Notes: generated by a model not told the origin, from the sequence alone. 64,000 nt of DNA from Ophiobolus disseminans (GCA_010093685.1 MU006229.1:682001-746000); one strand, 5' to 3'; counted from the stretch's first letter, positions 10,546-21,275 are shown. Program-made: numbers and translations.

Positions 10546-11494
10546 CTTGAGGTATTGTTCAACAGAATTTACAGTATATTAGCAGAGAGGCAGCTGTGAT
10601 AGCAGGTTGTTTCAGTTGTTGCTGTTACACTTCACTACAGTTTGTGGGGGATCGACGTCATCGAACGATGGCCGGGGTATCCCTACCTCAGCTCGGTAAG
10701 AGCTTCTGCACGCGCTCGAGTCGTTCGCGACGGCTGTTGATCGGTTCACAGCGTGCTAAGCCAAGCAAATGCTAAAGGCTGTGAACGCAAACCAGACGAC
10801 GAGCTTTTCGCAAATGTGAGCGCCTACATGCAAAGCCTCACCGCTTGAGATCAATTGTGAGCAGAGTTCGAAAGTCAGGTGTTCGCTTTGCCGAGGCGGA
10901 GTGCATGCCGTGAGACCATTGGTGGCTTCGCGCGGCAGCTCCTGCCTTCCAATCTAGACTCAGAATCTTAGATGGCAATTACGGCATTACACAAGGCCTG
11001 CAAACACAGCATGTCGAAGCATTGGGTTTATCAATAAAAAAGTTACACGCTGATTCAATGAGGCATACGTGCACACGCGAGAAAGCTCATCTGACAGTCG
11101 CAGTTCACGCGCACATGCGGACCCATCGCGCTAATGCCGCCAGGCGTCATTTCCGTCGAGCTCAACACCATCAAGGCCCTGTCGTGTGGCGCACAGCTCC
11201 CAGCTCGTGTTTTCCACGAGTCTCTCAACCGATTGTACCCCGGCAGCGCAGCAGTCCCTGTCGCGCCTGCCTATTGATGGCTTCTTTCTCATTCGATTTC
11301 TATCATATGTAATTGTCGTAGCTCCAAATCGATGCATTTGTCGCCGCTGCACTGTGATTCGGAGCTCCTGCATACTTAGCAATACCGCTGCGGGGAAGCT
11401 TGCCTGAAGCAAACTAGATCGACTCCTCCGACTTGAGTGCTTGAGGGGCGTGACCCTTCTGTTGTTCCTACCATCTCTCCCAAGCACCCTCGAG
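10546..11494. other. Divergent intergenic region
   Basis: About 950 bp between a leftward small membrane-protein gene and the rightward glycogenin gene. Short frames only, none credible. It should contain both promoters. Confidence 0.5.
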
Positions 11495-14343
11495 ATGGCG
11501 CACAATATGGAAGACGTGTACTGCACGGTAAGTCTGCGGCATGTGGTACAGACACGCGAGCTAACATACCTACAGCTTCTTATGAGCGACTCCTACCTCC
11601 CAGGTAAACACAACCACGCGCATCCACCAATTGAGACGCAATGTTGAATGCGCCAGTGACTATGTTCGCGACTGACATCACTAGGTGCCGCTGTCCTCGC
11701 CCACTCACTTCGCGATGCGGGTACAAAGAAGAAGCTCGCCGTCCTCGTCACGCTGGACACGCTGTCCGCCGATACCGTCGCACAGCTGAAGAAGCTCTAC
11801 GATTATGTAATCCCAGTAGAGCGTATACGAAGCCCGAATACCGCGAACCTGTATCTTATGGGTCGCCCTGACCTTTCGTTCGCGTTTACAAAGATCGCTC
11901 TTTGGAGGCAGACGCAGTTCCGCAAGATTGTATACCTCGATGCGGACGTTGTGGCACTGCGAGCGTTGGACGAGCTGTTCGACATTGAGGCACCCTTCGC
12001 TGCAGCCCCGGATATTGGTTGGCCAGATGCCTTCAACAGTGGTGTCATGGTACTCAACCCAGACATGGGAGAGTACTGGGCGCTACAAACCATGGCAGCC
12101 ACTGGCGACAGCTTCGATGGTGCTGATCAAGGACTGCTAAACCAATACTTCGAGCACCGTCCCTGGCAGCGACTGAAGTTCACCTACAACTGCACACCCA
12201 GTGCCGAATACCAGTGGGAGCCAGCCTACCGTTACTACAAGCGGGACATTAGCACGGTACACTTCATCGGCAAGAACAAGCCTTGGTCTGGTCCGCGCTC
12301 GGGTGGGCCCGGTGTCTATGGCGAGTTGCTGGGACGATGGTGGCAGGTTCATGACAGGCACCTTAGGAAGGAAGCTGCATCTTCAGGTACTACCCAACAA
12401 CCAATCCCAGGTGTAGCACCAGGCACCGAAGGACGCCTCCAATCCTCTGCCCTAGCCCATAATACCGTTGTTGAGCCCGAAGATCCCATCATCACTACCG
12501 AGCCCCTCATGACCGACCCTGGTGAAGAGGCTGAGAATATTGACCAAGGTGTGATAGAGCCAACCCCAACCGTACATCAGCGCAAATTCTCTGCTCCCGA
12601 GATGGAATGGGACGCGACGAGATTTGAGCCCCCGGCGCAATCACGACCGGAAGCTGCCAATTTCCCAACCACACAATACACCTTCAACAATAGTAACAAC
12701 CTATTCCAAGCACCGCGGGCATATCCAGAACCTCCAAGGGACATGTGGTATCAGGTTCCTGAGCAGAAGCCCACGCCTGCCGAGAGGCCCAAGCCCATTT
12801 TCCCATGGGAGCAAGAGCCCGATAGGCCGAGGGCAACTCGAGTGTTTGCTGAGGATCTGCCACCGGAGCCAGTTGCTGTCGTCTCATCTCCAACGCATCC
12901 TTTTTCAACGGTCCACTACGAAGACAGCGACAGTCTGGAAGGGTCACCTGCAGGGGTCAAGAGCCCTGAAAGTGTCTCTTCTCCGCAAGGTGCTGACCAA
13001 AATTGGCAGGCTTTTCAGCAAAGCAATACCAATGCATGGGATAACGTGCCTGGTATTGAGAACTACGTGCGCACTATAATGGACTCGCACGGTAGGCGGA
13101 CTAAGACTCAAGTACTACAGCAGACCACAGGCACTGAAGAGCTCAGTTCACCACTACTTGAAAGGAGAAACCGACGCGAGAGCCTCATCATCACCGACTT
13201 TCCCTCGGCCATAGAGCGACCGAGTCTGCCGGTGACGCCTGCGCCGATCAAGCGCCCCATGTTCTGGGGTGAAGAGCGCAACGAGACAGGCGAGCTTCCA
13301 GCTGCGGAGGGCGTACCTGATCAGACTGAATGGGTATGTCCTTGTTGTGGTTTCTCTTCTCTCAATACGTCAGACTTCGAGTCCCGTCGCGAGTCAATTG
13401 CTTCCGCTCGTACTGTTGTCGTAACCCCCATGTCAAGCACTGTTATTGCAGTGTCCCCCAATTTAAGCCCCTATAGTGAGCAGAGTCTAGGCGAGGACGA
13501 TGACAAGAATGCTTCTCCGACAGAGGATGCACAAATGTCGTCTGAGTTTGGCACAACCAACCTGATTCGAGTTGCCTTCCCCGCAACCCTTCACTCACGA
13601 AGTGGTCTCAGCCTCAGTGGTGTGCCCCTGGCGTCTTTGACCAACCCAACCTTACTTGCATCTCCAAGGCACTTGCTTGATTTTAGCACGTCGGCATAGC
13701 GCCAGCGCGCCGTTTCCATGCACACCATCGCAGATCTAAAGCTGACTTTCATTTCTTAAAGAACCCCAACGCGAAGCTTGAACAGCTACGACGGTCATCC
13801 CTCGCCGAATTCGAACATTTGAGGAAAGAATCCCATCCCGATCCGCCGCTGCGAGCACTTCCCGAGCACTCGGTTCTGCACGAAGAGAAAACAGCCGAAA
13901 TTCATCACCCGCTTGGTGGAGGTGCATCACCTCATGGTTCGGGCAACCTTGGCGGCTTCGATGGAAGTAAAGACAAGGACAGTTCGCAGTTGGCAAGCAA
14001 CAAAGATGGCATTGCAGAGGTAGACTTCGCGCAGAGCTTGACCTCGAGTGACAAAGATGAGATCAACACCGGCGGCTCAAGTGAGGGGCTCTTCTTCACG
14101 TCCCAAGGTCTCTCATCAGTTTCGTCTTCCGCTTTCGCCCAGGACTCCTCCAGTTCGACGTCACAGACATACTCGTCCACGCAAGAATCATCCTCGACTC
14201 AGCAGTCCTCTCAGCAAATCCAATCGGGCAGGATGACATTTACCTTGCCGGACTTCGGCACGGATAATAGTGCCCCAAGCACGGTGGCCAAGGACGATAT
14301 CTTGAGCCCAACCCAGGCGCATAACCAGGACGATGAGGTATGA
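11495..14343 (+). CDS. Glycogenin (GT8 self-glucosylating primer of glycogen synthesis)
   Basis: Model join(11495..11527, 11576..11603, 11685..13333, 13762..14343), 763 residues. All three junctions are frame-consistent; the first two introns are 48 and 81 bp. The GT8 domain covers about residues 1-270: LLMSDSYLPGAAVLAHSLRD at the nucleotide-binding start, YLDADVVAL with the DxD metal site at residues 106-108, GWPDAFNSGVMVLNPD, DGADQGLLN, and HFIGKNKPW, all conserved in glycogenin. It transfers glucose from UDP-glucose to itself to start glycogen granules in the cytosol. A long Ser/Pro/Glu-rich disordered tail follows, as in other fungal glycogenins, and the last exon (NPNAKLEQLRRSSLAEFEH) may include the glycogen-synthase-binding region. 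The third intron (13334-13761, 428 bp) is unusually long and its 5' 366 bases are open in frame; retention would end the protein at 13699. Confidence 0.88.
13334..13761 (+). other. Long intron of glycogenin with an open, coding-like frame
   Basis: The donor GTATGT is strong and phase 0; the acceptor is preceded by GCTGAC and a pyrimidine tract (TTTCATTTCTTAAAG). Reading straight through gives about 121 in-frame residues starting VCPCCGFSSLNTSDFESRRES and ending SPRHLLDFSTSA before the stop at 13697-13699. The content looks coding, unlike the other short introns of the gene. Confidence 0.6.
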
Positions 14344-15282
14344 GGTAAGGGTCGTTCCGACGCAATTTTGGAGCGCCATCGCTTGGCTATTCGGCGCGGT
14401 CTACTTGTTGTCGATGTTGTTTCTTCGCGCTAATTTGTATATGTTCCTTCCGCGCACGCGTTATGTACCAACAGGTTTCATTGTTACTGTAACTTCTTCT
14501 CTCGCTTTCATCACATTGGCATCAGCATTGCATAGCGATCCTATTGAGAATGTTTTCCGCCCATGATCCTGTCGAATAAACATACTCGGGTAGTGTCCTA
14601 ATGCGAGACTTGGTTTTGACCGTGACGATAATAAATGTTGTTAATAACTTGTGTTATGTGTGCATGTTGTCAGCGGTCACCATGTGTTGCAATTATTTGC
14701 GTCTCAGCCCACGGAGACCTGTTCACCCTCAGATTTTTTTTTTCGTATTTGAATGGGTCTTGAAAGTGTTGCGGTGAGATAACTCGTTGTGGTAGGATAC
14801 GAATTCCTGCAGCAGCTGCCGGTGTCAGGCTAGGATGACGTTGTCAGGAGCACAACTAAGACTTCATAGAAGCGTTAGAAACAAGCATATGCCGTGAGCT
14901 TAGCAACGTCCAAGCGTGGGTGATGTGGGCCAGCCATGGAGAAATGTTCTAGTTCCAAGGTTGCGACCGAGGTCGAATTTTAGTCTGCCGCTGTCACTCC
15001 TGCCGACAGTTCGACGGTCGCTCCTCCCAAAGCAACATAATGCCCCGCTATTTGCCCCTCCACACCTTCCTACAACAAGCAAGGACGAGCACCCTTTCAC
15101 GATCACCTTCCCGATTGACGCCGGCTTATCTTCCGCAAATAAGCGCGTTTGGTGTTGGCCGCAACTTGCCCTGCTCTGGATCTACACGAACGTTTGCTAC
15201 ATCGTCGCGTATCTTGGACAGATACACCCCGACTCGACTATCTGACGCCGCCTGGCCTTACCTCTACAGACAATTTGACAAG
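14344..15282. other. Intergenic region and Dug1 leader
   Basis: Holds the 3' region of glycogenin and the 5' region of the Dug1 gene. A 77-codon frame at 14333-14566 encodes hydrophobic stretches but overlaps the glycogenin stop and has no support. From 15040 an in-frame ATG extends the Dug1 frame by 81 codons (see separate entry). Confidence 0.5.
15040..15282 (+). other. In-frame N-terminal extension of Dug1, mitochondrial-presequence-like
   Basis: An ATG at 15040 is in frame with the Dug1 start at 15283 with no stop between. The first 60 or so codons are rich in Arg/Ser/Thr/Leu and nearly free of Asp/Glu, and include GSTRTFATSSRILD, which resembles a matrix-processing site. This could be an alternative translation start for a mitochondrial isoform. 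Confidence 0.45.
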
Positions 15283-16778
15283 ATGCCGCACCTCGAATCA
15301 TACTTCAAGCAGGTGGACAGCCTCCAGGATACGTTCATTGAGAGGCTGAGGGAAGCCGTTGCTATTCCCAGCATCAGCTCGGAAGACAAGCGGAGACCAG
15401 ATGTCGTCAAGGTATGCATGTGCCTGTAACGAACGAGTGGTCAAGGCCATGCACTAATCACAATGTGTGCCGTTAGATGGGTCATTGGCTCGCAGACCAG
15501 ATCAAGGCCCTTGGTGGAACCGTAGAGCTTCGAGAGCTAGGAAAGCAGCCTGATCGCCAGCACCTCGACCTCCCCCCATGTCTGCTCGGACGATTGGGCG
15601 ACGATCCTAAAAAGCCGACTGTCCTCCTCTACGGCCACTACGACGTACAGCCTGCGCAGAAGTCGGACGGCTGGGCGACAGACCCGTTTACCCTGACTAT
15701 CGACGACAAGGGGCGCATGTATGGACGTGGTAGCACAGACGACAAGGGCCCTGTTCTTGGGTGGCTGAATGCTATTGAGGCACACCAGAAGGCTGGCATG
15801 GATGTCCCGGTCAACCTGCTCATGTGCTTTGAGGGAATGGAAGAGAACGGATCTGAGGGCCTCGACGACACCATTCGCGCCGAGGCAAAAAAGTTCTTCA
15901 AGGACGCCGACGTTGTCTGCATCTCGGACAACTACTGGCTGGGTACAGAAAAGCCTTGCCTGACATACGGTGTTCGCGGGTGCAACTACTACTCTGTTGA
16001 GATATCCGGCCCCGGTCAGGACCTTCACTCTGGTGTTTATGGCGGCATGACCCACGAGCCTATGACTGACTTGGTCCGCGTGATGAACTCCTTCGTTGAT
16101 CCAGACGGCAAGATCCTTATAGAAGGTATTGATGGCTTGGTAGCGCCGCTCACCGACGAGGAAGACGCACTATATCCACCCATCGCCTTCACCATGGACG
16201 ACTTGAAGGAGTCGTTGGGCGGCGAGGTCTCGATCCACGGCAGCAAAGAAGAGGCGCTCAAGCACAAGATGAGGTATCCGTCGCTGTCATTGCACGGTAT
16301 TGAGGGCGCATTCTACTCGGAAGGAGCCAAGACTGTCATTCCCGCAAGAGTCGTTGGAAAGTTCTCCATCCGCACTGTACCCAACATGGAGATCGACGAC
16401 GTGACCAAACTTGTGGACAAGCACGTCAATGCTGAATTCGCAAAGCTCAAGTCGAAGAACAAGATGAAGTTCAACGTGCTGCACTGTGGCAAGTGGTGGG
16501 TTGAGGACCCGAACCACCCCAACTACACCGCCGCGGCAAAGGCTGTCGAGCGTGTGTACGGTGTAAAGCCAGACATGACCCGTGAGGGCGGTAGCATTCC
16601 GGTTACGCTCACGTTCCAAGAAGAGCTTGGCAAGAACGTGCTGTTGCTGCCAATGGGTAGCTCAACGGATGCTGCGCACTCTATCAACGAGAAGTTGGAC
16701 AAGAGGAATTACATTGAGGGCACCAAGTTGCTGGGAGCGTACTTGCACTACGTGGCAGGAGAGTTGAAGCGCAACTAG
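15283..16778 (+). CDS. DUG1: Dug1-like Cys-Gly metallodipeptidase (M20, CNDP family)
   Basis: Model join(15283..15411, 15477..16778), 476 residues; the 65 bp phase-0 intron has donor GTATGC and branch CACTAATC. The enzyme hydrolyses Cys-Gly and similar dipeptides and acts in glutathione degradation, alone or with Dug2/Dug3. M20 metal ligands are visible: LLYGHYDVQPA (His97, with catalytic Asp99), GRGSTDDKGP (bridging Asp132), GMEENGSEG (catalytic and metal Glu pair near 166-167), the Asp of CISDNYW (near 194), and STDAAHSINEK (His near 445). The dimerisation or lid domain has GPGQDLHSGVYGG. Length matches yeast Dug1 (481). The start MPHLESYFKQVDSLQDTFIE matches the usual cytosolic N-terminus; the frame is open upstream to ATG 15040. 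Confidence 0.93.
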
Positions 16779-17006
16779 CGAAAATCGAAACCACGCATAG
16801 TGAAGATATTTAGATCCAATTGAACAAACACACTCATGACAACCCTTCTGCGAATTCCGATGTGGTGGTGATGGTGGTATCGGTCGTAATGTCTCGCGCT
16901 AGACACGTGCCGGAGCGGAAAAACCTAAAAGTTTAGTAGCTCGAACTCTAGTGCACCATCACTCACAACATTCCAATTGTGCGTCGTGCCTACCCTCACA
17001 ACCAAA

Positions 17007-17660
17007 ATGTCGACATGTAAACCCCTATTACGAATATGTCCAAAACAACAGTCGCTTCTCCCGCGAACACAATGCCGCCATGAATCGACGACCCGGCGTC
17101 ATAGGAAGCTCCTCGCACTCCCCCAAGCACCATCGTACACATCGGACCGCTCCTCCCCAACCCTCATCTTCAACCCGCCGTCAAGTGCGCCAAACGTATA
17201 CCAAACGCCACTAAAGTTCCTTCCAAAAGACGACAAGCGCAGGCAATTACATGCCGCCGCCATCCAACACTCCACCACCACCGCGCACCGCCTGCAAACC
17301 TCTCCCATCGCCGCACCAGGCACACCCCTCCACACGTCGTCACACCTTCCCCCACGACCCAGCGCAGCATTACCAGCACCCGTGCGTGCGCCGTATGAGA
17401 AAAAGTACCACCTCACCGACAAGGAGATCGGGGAGATTCGACAGCTGAGGACGCAGGACCCGTACACGTGGACGAGGGTGAAGTTGGCGGAGAAGTTTGG
17501 GTGCAGTCAGTTTTTCGTGGGGATGGTTGTGAAGGTGCCGGCGCGGGCGAAGGAGGTTGCGAAAGAACATGAGGCGGATAGGAGGAAGTGGGGGGTTAGG
17601 AGGAGGGAGGCGAGAGAGGATAGGGAGAAGAGGAAGGAGGCGTGGGGGAGAGAAGTGTAG
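17007..17660 (+). CDS. MRPL20: Mitochondrial large-subunit ribosomal protein mL58 (Mrpl20)
   Basis: One exon, 217 residues from ATG 17007; a frame extension to 16977 has no ATG. The N-terminal 50 residues are basic and Ser/Thr-rich with no acidic residues, as expected of a mitochondrial presequence. The conserved part runs from about residue 130: YHLTDKEIGEIRQLR, DPYTWTRVKLAEKFGCSQFF, VGMVVKVP, then a long basic helix (RRKWGVRRREAREDREKRKEAW). This order of motifs is that of fungal Mrpl20/mL58 of the mitoribosome. It sits between the dipeptidase gene and the convergent XRCC2-like gene, and it may share the 230 bp promoter region after Dug1. Confidence 0.88.
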   Translation: MSTCKPLLRICPKQQSLLPRTQCRHESTTRRHRKLLALPQAPSYTSDRSSPTLIFNPPSSAPNVYQTPLKFLPKDDKRRQLHAAAIQHSTTTAHRLQTSPIAAPGTPLHTSSHLPPRPSAALPAPVRAPYEKKYHLTDKEIGEIRQLRTQDPYTWTRVKLAEKFGCSQFFVGMVVKVPARAKEVAKEHEADRRKWGVRRREAREDREKRKEAWGREV

Positions 17661-17886
17661 ATGCTGGAATTGGATGGTTGCAAAAGAGAGCGCATCGTCT
17701 AGGGGTGTACTCGAAAGTGCACTCTCTAAATATTGGGCGTACGACTACGTGTATGAGCATTTGTGGAGCGTTTGGCTGGCGGCTCACATCCATTATAGCA
17801 TGCAGCGAGTATCAGACTCATGGCATATGCGAAGTGCCAGGGCTTCGAACAAATCCCTGACAACGTTCAGTCTTCTATATTCTTCA

Positions 17887-19065
17887 TCACTTCCCTTCAT
17901 TACTCTCAACCTCCACGCCCTCCTCCCCGCTCCGAAACACAAAGCCCTCCCCATCCTTAACCCCCATCCCCACCTTCCAACACTCAAACCTCCCCTTCTG
18001 CACAACGTCCCACCGCTGCGCCCTCTCCACCTCCGCCTCCTCGACACTAATCGCCGGCGCAAACTTCAGCACCTCCACTCTCCTCACCGCCAATCTCGTA
18101 ACCGCCATCTCCTGCGGCCACGACGTTGGCAGCGCTGGACGAAAGGAAGTCGGCGTTGTAGATTGACTGGTCAGTACCACGCCGCACGACAACAGCGTGC
18201 CCAGTCTGTGTAAAGAAGTCGTCAAAAGGCTTGATGCCGTTGCTAGGCTATTACTCGCAGTCGCGGTCGTATTCGCATGTCGAATTGACCACGCGAACGC
18301 ATCGATGTCGTCGAGGAGCATGGAGTGTATGCGCCGATGCATGCTCTTGTGTCGTGTGTGGTCAAAGAGATAATCTGGCAGTGAGCGGAGTGTAGACAAG
18401 AGTGCGTTCCATGACTGTGGGCGGAAGATATGAAGATGGGTCAGGCTACTTGAGACGAGGGCTTTGATTTCGGATTTGATGGTCTCGTCGATTTCTTTAC
18501 CGGCTGCGCGGATCTTGGAAACGAGGAAGTTGAGCATTACTTCCGCTAGTCGTGGAATGCTGAAGTGGTGTAAGGGATCGAACAGGATTGTTGCTGCGTT
18601 TTGGCCGCCTAGTGGGATACATGAGGAGAGTGAGGCTGGGAGTATAGCGTGTGCGATTATGAGGTAGAGGAGGGATGTTTTGCCTGCGCCGGAAGGGTGG
18701 TGTGGTGCTGGTGGCGAAACGAGTTCGAGGATGGGAGTTGTTGGATGTGGAATGAGGATATCGAGGTCTGGGATGCCGAAGAAGATGTGTGGTGTGTTTT
18801 CGTTGCTGTGATGCATCAATTGGAGAACAATGAAAGCATGACTCGCGTACACCATGTACAGTAACCGATAGACAATGTATAGCTCACCTTTGCTGTTTCT
18901 CGACCTGGAGCTCACGAAGGGCTGTAAGGATCTAAAAGAACCATTAGTAATGTCCTGACTTTTTGCGAACCTGCAGTTACCCACCGAGCTCAGATCCTCG
19001 ACCTCAAGATCCGCCAACAACTTCTCTCCCAGCTTCCTCGCTCCTTCACCAACATTCGCACTCAT
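17887..19065 (-). CDS. XRCC2-like RecA-family DNA repair ATPase
   Basis: Three exons, complement(join(17887..18805, 18888..18931, 18985..19065)), 347 residues. Splicing gives LEVEDLSS-ILTALRELQVEKQQ-SNENTPHIFFGIPDLDILI. The Walker A region at residues 78-86 is HPSGAGKTS, where the usual first Gly is His; the rest is canonical. A Walker B-like strand MLLDDIDAFAW lies near residue 235. HLHIFRPQSWNALLSTLRSLPDYLFD and LGTLLSCGVVLTSQSTTPTS fit the XRCC2/Rlp1 branch of Rad51 paralogues, which support homologous recombination in the nucleus. It starts only 65 bp from the divergent SOM1 start codon, so both must share a promoter. Assignment to XRCC2 rather than another Rad51 paralogue is by motif and length. 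Confidence 0.78.
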   Translation of the reverse strand: MSANVGEGARKLGEKLLADLEVEDLSSVGNCRFAKSQDITNGSFRSLQPFVSSRSRNSKGELYIVYRLLYMVYASHAFIVLQLMHHSNENTPHIFFGIPDLDILIPHPTTPILELVSPPAPHHPSGAGKTSLLYLIIAHAILPASLSSCIPLGGQNAATILFDPLHHFSIPRLAEVMLNFLVSKIRAAGKEIDETIKSEIKALVSSSLTHLHIFRPQSWNALLSTLRSLPDYLFDHTRHKSMHRRIHSMLLDDIDAFAWSIRHANTTATASNSLATASSLLTTSLHRLGTLLSCGVVLTSQSTTPTSFRPALPTSWPQEMAVTRLAVRRVEVLKFAPAISVEEAEVERAQRWDVVQKGRFECWKVGMGVKDGEGFVFRSGEEGVEVESNEGK

Positions 19066-19130
19066 CCCGTCTTTATCTCTTCTCCCATCCCAGTCACCTC
19101 CTCACACTGTCTGAGAAATATTTGCGCACG
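19066..19130. promoter_or_regulatory. 65 bp bidirectional start-codon interval (XRCC2-like / SOM1)
   Basis: Only 65 bases separate the two divergent ATGs. Transcription of each gene must begin here or inside the other gene. The segment is pyrimidine-rich (TCTTTATCTCTTCTCCC). No TATA box is seen. Confidence 0.6.
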
Positions 19131-19486
19131 ATGCCGCCACCTCTCCCGCTCTACACGCTCGACGCCCTTGAACCGCAAGTCAACGTGCTCCCAAACGGGA
19201 AAGCGCGAAAGCCAGCTATCAAGTTGAGCGACTGCACGTTAAAAGAGCTGGTACAGTACAAGTGTAATCTCTCGATATCGGAGACAAAGGGCCAGGCGCC
19301 GATAATCTTATGTGAGCCGTTTGTGAGGTTGTTGAGACAGTAAGTTACGCTGGTTGTAGTGGAGGTGCAGGTCTTGGCAAAGGCTAACAAACGGGCAGGT
19401 GCGAAGGAGGACTAAGCGTTGAGACGACGGCTTGGGAAGGGTGGAAAGCACAGCAGGAGGGTGGGACAAGGAATACTTCGCAGTAG
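19131..19486 (+). CDS. SOM1: Som1, component of the mitochondrial inner membrane peptidase complex
   Basis: Model join(19131..19339, 19399..19486), 98 residues; the phase-2 intron (donor GTAAGT, acceptor GGGCAG) joins FVRLLRQ to CEGGLSVETTAWEGW. The conserved Som1 pattern is clear: SDCTLKELVQYKC, then ILCEPFVRLLRQC, then VETTAWE. The spaced cysteines match the family (Pfam Som1), where they are thought to form disulfides in the intermembrane space. In yeast Som1 works with Imp1 and Imp2 to mature proteins sorted to the intermembrane space. Length is close to other filamentous-fungal Som1 proteins and the yeast protein (74). It is divergent from the XRCC2-like gene and convergent with TAF8. 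Confidence 0.9.
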
Positions 19487-19750
19487 AGATGTAAGATCAA
19501 TTGTATTGTGGGTTCTGCTAGAATCACCGCGGAAGGAAGCGATGGACCGCAATACTGCATTGCCTTGCTGCTAAAGTAATAAGACAGCTATAATACAATT
19601 CCCAAAGACGAATGGTCAACGCCGTGCAAATGCTGAAAACTGCCTGGTGCCCTGGGCACATATGCAAACACCCAAACGCCTCGCTACCAAAATGCTGTGC
19701 AATGACTATTCCAGACCACAAAACACGGTCTTGCAAACGATCTGTTACTT

Positions 19751-20875
19751 TTAAACCCCTCTCGCCGACTTTCGCCAGTATTTCTGGTCGTAGTTGACGT
19801 GGACGCCCTCTTCGAGATTGACGTTCCGATCGACTGTTCTTGGCGCCCTCCGTTTCCGTGTTTCGAGGTGCGCATCGCCGTTGAACATGAAATCGTCGTC
19901 ATCTTCCGCGTCGTCCTTGTCGTCGCGGGCGCGCTGTTCCACCTCTTCCTTCTCCATCTGCTTTTCGTCGGCCAGTAGCTCCGTCATGGCTGCCTGCCAC
20001 AGCTGGTCGTTCTCTTTCATCCGCTTGCTTCGTTTTCGGTTGCCGACGTTTCGTTTTTGTATTCCGGCCTTCTGTGCGGCCATGAGCTTTCTTAAGCTCT
20101 GCTCCGCCTGGATGCCCTCTTCCGTGGCCTTTTCTCGGATCTTCCGCGGGTCATTCTCGCGCTGTGTGAAGACGGGTGTCGCTTTGTATGTGTGTTTCGA
20201 TGGAAAAGGTGGGAAGTGTGGGGGGATGTAGGTGCGAGCCTCCTTGTCTACTTTCCCTGAAAGCCCTGGGCCTAGTAGTGATTCGGTGTCTGGTGGTGGG
20301 GCCTCTGGCGGCGCAGGAGGATCAAAGTATGGCTGTAGTAATGATGGCGGGATGTCGCCTGTGTCGAGATGCTGTTCTAACAGACCTGAGCCGCGCAGGC
20401 CGGTCGCAGCGAGTGCGTACACCCAGTCATGAGCTACCGTGTCGGTGCGGCGCGCACTGCCCATGGACATGCGCACCTGCGCAAGGAAAGCTGTCATGTC
20501 TGTTCACATTAGAATGCACTTCAACCTTGCGCACATGGCGGTTGAGTGGAACATACACGAGTCTACCAACCCCCGGAACTCCTCCAATGCCTCGGGCCGC
20601 GCGCTCTCGAAGCCGATGCTCCGGCATTGTATCGCTATCGCGCGGCGCAACTGCTGGTCGAAGAATTCCTTACTGTCGCCAAAGTCGCCAAGCTCGGCGC
20701 TGATGGGGTCGGCGATGTGCTGGACGGGCTGCGTGTGGTGAAGGTGGTGGACGACCTTGCGCTTCTTGGGGTGTGGCTCCCCATAGGTCGGGACGGCCTC
20801 TGCAGCGTGCGCCCTCTTCATGCCTGCGACTGCGCCCACACTGCTGGCGCTGGGCGAGTAGATGATGCCTGGCAT
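19751..20875 (-). CDS. TAF8: TFIID subunit 8 (TAF8)
   Basis: Two exons, complement(join(19751..20499, 20557..20875)), 355 residues. The 57 bp phase-1 intron (donor GTATGT, branch TTCTAAT, acceptor GAACAG) rebuilds the histone fold: RRAIAIQCRSIGFESARPEA, LEEFRGLVDSYMTAFLAQVR, MSMGSARRTDTVAHDWVYAL (residues about 75-140). The TAF8 C-terminal domain follows at about 190-246 (YIPPHFPPFPSKHTY, then RENDPRKIREKATEEGIQAE), which binds TAF10/TAF2 in other species. The C-terminal part is acidic with a DDAEDDDDFMFNGDAHLETRKRR stretch. It acts in the nucleus in TFIID assembly. The start at 20875 fits; Met19 is possible. Confidence 0.92.
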
Positions 20876-21275
20876 AGGCTGCTTGTGGTTGCGGATCGGA
20901 TCGAGTGACGTCGTATTGGTGCACGCGAGGTTGGTGTTGTGGTCGCGAGTTGATAGGTGAGCGGCGTTGTTAGGTCAGAAATGGCTGCGGCTGCGGCTGC
21001 GAACGCATTCCTCGAGTGTAGCTGGTCGTGACGGTGCGGGGGGCTCGGGTCTGCGCGGCCTTCTCACGTCGTCCCTTTCACCTGCTTGTCGTAGTCGTCT
21101 TTGAGTTCGAAGCTCCCAAAGCGCGGGGCACGGGCCTTTGTTGCTTGGCTAGCCGCAAAGCCAATGTCAGTCCACCCGAACGTCAACTCCAGCCCACCCG
21201 ACGACCCCCTTCACCAGCTCCCGCAACCCGCACTCGCGCCCCAAAAATCTCCGCTCCCCGAACACCGACCTCACA
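20876..21275. promoter_or_regulatory. Divergent promoter region of TAF8 and COX9
   Basis: 400 bp between divergent start codons. It has a short Ala-codon-like GCTGCGGCTGCGGCTGCG repeat near 20982-20999. No other structure recognised. Confidence 0.5.

Noticed and set aside
14333..14566. 77-codon frame with hydrophobic segments after glycogenin
   Set aside because: It overlaps the glycogenin stop in another frame, has no recognised family and no good splice link; treated as 3' UTR.
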